DNA of 46,066 bases, taken from NCBI GenBank assembly GCA_024227155.1, contig JAAELB010001144.1, positions 1 through 46,066 on the forward strand, read 5' to 3'. Origin of the DNA: Desulfobulbaceae bacterium. Lineage in GTDB: Bacteria > Desulfobacterota > Desulfobulbia > Desulfobulbales > Desulfocapsaceae. Below the pieces are notes generated by a model. That model saw only the letters and a list, made by a program, of their open reading frames with translations, made no database searches and was not told where the DNA came from. The position numbers and the translations under genes were made by a program. Positions 44,437 through 46,066 of the stretch are shown in pieces. The stretch's first letter is position 1, and each line of letters opens with the position of its first letter.

Positions 44437-45204
44437 TCAAGGTTTTGCAATTACTACCTTAACACTGTTTTCCGAGCATATATTGTGTAGTTTGCCTGGG
44501 AGAGTGTCGTCAGTGACTAGGGTGTTGATCTGTGAAATATGTCCGATGCGGATCGGCGCATTTCTTTCAAATTTCATCGCATCCGCAACCAAAATCACCT
44601 GTCGGGCATTCTTAATGATTGCCTGTGCAACTCGAACCTCTCTGAAATCATAATCGAGAAGTGATCCATCTTCATCTATTGCTGAAACACCGATTACCGC
44701 ATAGTCAACCTTGAATTGATTTATGAAGTCCACCGCGGCAACCCCTACAATTCCACCATCGGAGCGACGAACTTGCCCTCCGGCAATGATGAGTTCAATA
44801 CCAATGAAATTCTTCATAATATCAACGGCATTGATGTTGTTTGTTATAACCAGGAGTCCCCTGTGGTTGCGCAGAGAATGGGCCACCTGTTCAGTGGTTG
44901 TGCCTATGTTTATCAGAAGGGAGCTGTTGTCAGAGATAAGTTCCGCAGCATATTTACCAATATATTTTTTAGATGCAGAGGCGAGGAGGTGACGTGCTTC
45001 ATAACTAACATTCTCAATGCCGGAACCTACAATGGCACCGCCGTGGATCCTCTGAAGGAGTTGTTTGTCACAGAGTTCGTTTAAGTCCTTTCTGATCGTC
45101 TGGGGGGAGACATTGAACATTTTAGAAAGATCTTCCACGTCGACCCGCCCGTTTTCGCGGGCAAGTGTTAATATCTGATTCTGTCTATCTGATAGTTGTT
45201 CCAT
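44437..45204 (-). CDS. glpR: DeoR-family repressor of glycerol metabolism
   Basis: A 255-residue regulator. The N-terminal DeoR HTH has V-D-V-E-D-L-S-K-M-F-N-V-S-P-Q-T-I-R-K-D-L-N-E-L (about residues 20-43) followed by R-I-H-G-G-A. The sensor domain has I-N-I-G-T-T-T-E-Q and N-N-I-N-A. GlpR proteins respond to glycerol-3-phosphate (family knowledge). The ATG at 45204 has GAGGGG upstream; a TTG at 45219 is the only extension. It is the first gene of the glp cluster. Confidence 0.93.
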   Translation of the reverse strand: MEQLSDRQNQILTLARENGRVDVEDLSKMFNVSPQTIRKDLNELCDKQLLQRIHGGAIVGSGIENVSYEARHLLASASKKYIGKYAAELISDNSSLLINIGTTTEQVAHSLRNHRGLLVITNNINAVDIMKNFIGIELIIAGGQVRRSDGGIVGVAAVDFINQFKVDYAVIGVSAIDEDGSLLDYDFREVRVAQAIIKNARQVILVADAMKFERNAPIRIGHISQINTLVTDDTLPGKLHNICSENSVKVVIAKP

Positions 45205-45566
45205 AGTGTGGCCCCTCAAAATTCAATGTGAGTCGGACGTGATCAATTTCGTTCATTATTCAATGAGGGTTCGAGAAAGTCAATTTTTATTTCAAATGAA
45301 AATTAAATGCTCGTAATTGGAAAGTCGCTCAGTACCCTTCCGTTGAATCATCCTTAAATATATCCGGAAGCTCTTGAATCACTCCTTCAAAGCTTGAAAA
45401 AAGTTGTTCTGCCAGTATATTAGCGAAGCTACTGCGTTTTTGTGAACCTTTGTAGTTTTTAGCTAATGGTTCGAATATATTTGAGAATATCCCATTTCTC
45501 CGATTGTACTTTTCTCTGTTTCGGCACGAGTTGGTATGGTTGTATTAATCATAAGTTGAGCACCTA
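45205..45566. other. Intergenic region between glpR and the EamA gene
   Basis: It holds AAATGAAAATTAAAT (45294-45308), a possible GlpR autoregulatory site. A minus-strand frame from 45544 to a TGA at 45329 stays open for 71 codons and its product looks protein-like (K-N-Y-K-G-S-Q-K-R-S-S-F-A-N-I-L-A-E-Q-L), but it has no ATG, GTG or TTG near its start. It could be the remnant of a gene. Confidence 0.35.
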
Positions 45567-46066
45567 ATGAATCGTCTTCAGGCAAATTTACTACTCACCT
45601 TTGCTGCCATGATTTGGGGCAGTAGCTTTGTGGTACAGCAGATAGGGACCGGGGAACTCGGAACAATTACCTTTACCGGGGCAAGATTTCTCGTTGGCGC
45701 TCTGGTGGTTTTACCATTTGCAGTTAAACAGTTTTTCAAGGTTAATGGCCAGGAAAGAAAAATTGCAACAGCAGATTGGGTTGGGATGATCGTGACGGGG
45801 GTTGTGCTCTTTACAGCGGCCGCACTTCAGCAACATGGGATTCTCAGAACTACTGTCACCAATTCAGGTTTTTTGACGGCCCTTTATGTTCCTCTTGTCC
45901 CTGTAATTGGCCTGATTTTTTTACAGCGGAAGGTTCATTTCTCAATTTGGCCGGCTTCCATCTGCTGTTTTCTTGGTACATATATTCTCAGTGGTGCACA
46001 AGAGGTTGAACTCGCGACGGGGGACTTGTGGGTTATCTCAAGTACGGTTTTCTGGGCAACTCATGT
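45567..46066 (+). CDS. EamA/DMT-family transporter (cut by window edge)
   Basis: The frame starts at an ATG (45567) with TTGAG upstream and stays open to the right edge (about 166 residues). The start A-N-L-L-L-T-F-A-A-M-I-W-G-S-S-F-V-V and later F-T-G-A-R-F-L-V-G-A-L, then T-T-V-T-N-S-G-F-L-T-A-L-Y-V-P-L-V-P are typical of EamA proteins. About five helices are visible so far. Substrate unknown. Confidence 0.9.
   Translation, partial: MNRLQANLLLTFAAMIWGSSFVVQQIGTGELGTITFTGARFLVGALVVLPFAVKQFFKVNGQERKIATADWVGMIVTGVVLFTAAALQQHGILRTTVTNSGFLTALYVPLVPVIGLIFLQRKVHFSIWPASICCFLGTYILSGAQEVELATGDLWVISSTVFWATH

Noticed and set aside
1-46066. tRNA, rRNA, CRISPR or prophage
   Set aside because: No T-arm/anticodon patterns, rRNA-like stretches, regularly spaced repeats or phage structural genes were seen on reading the intergenic regions.

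Overview
The window (about 46 kb) is a chromosomal stretch from a Gram-negative anaerobe, most likely a deltaproteobacterial (Desulfobacterota, Desulfobulbales-like) sulfate reducer or close relative. This is an inference from gene content: several TRAP transporters, a MetF fused to a MetV-like cysteine-rich domain as in Wood-Ljungdahl organisms, an anaerobic GlpABC-type glycerol-3-phosphate dehydrogenase with a heterodisulfide-reductase-like subunit, a Kdo transferase for LPS, and a CoA-transferase/GNAT fusion. No rRNA, tRNA, CRISPR or phage genes were seen.

Layout. 1-2276 (minus): def, fmt and larC (cut by the left edge), with fmt and larC overlapping by four bases. 2588-2740: a 153-bp miniature transposable element with 8-bp target duplications. 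2864-7730 (plus): a fused TRAP permease, uspA, plsY and a quinone-oxidoreductase-like gene, then an unlisted 58-codon gene on the opposite strand. 8045-13101 (plus): a three-part TRAP transporter, an M24 peptidase and a TauE-like exporter. 13149-16988 (minus): a UPF0149 protein, a Pif1-like helicase with HRDC and HTH domains, and a Rossmann protein with conserved-looking cysteines. 17155-19297: a metallophosphoesterase and a pseudo-receiver/Ser-Thr kinase, convergent and overlapping. 19546-30141: CoA-transferase/GNAT fusion, an unknown 10-helix His/Trp-rich membrane protein, nhaA, a second 153-bp element, an NnrU/ICMT-like membrane protein, serB, metF, waaA and a hotdog thioesterase. 30142-30536: REP-like palindromes plus a decayed third copy of the element.

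30537-45204 (all minus) is a complete glycerol/glycerol-3-phosphate regulon in transcription order glpR, glpD, glpS, glpT, glpP, glpQ, glpU, glpV, glpK, glpA, glpB, glpC. The first nine follow the order known for the rhizobial glycerol ABC transporter locus; the last three are an anaerobic dehydrogenase. Glycerol would be imported by the ABC system, phosphorylated by GlpK and oxidised either by GlpD or by GlpABC, under the DeoR-type repressor GlpR. Similar AAGTGAAAA-type motifs precede glpD, glpK and glpA. The right end holds the start of an EamA-family transporter (plus strand).

The best-supported new observations are the 153-bp element family (two near-identical copies with perfect 8-bp target duplications, plus one decayed copy), the asymmetric ATP sites of GlpS/GlpT, the double glycerol-3-phosphate oxidation system in one regulon, and the hidden 58-codon gene overlapping a terminator.
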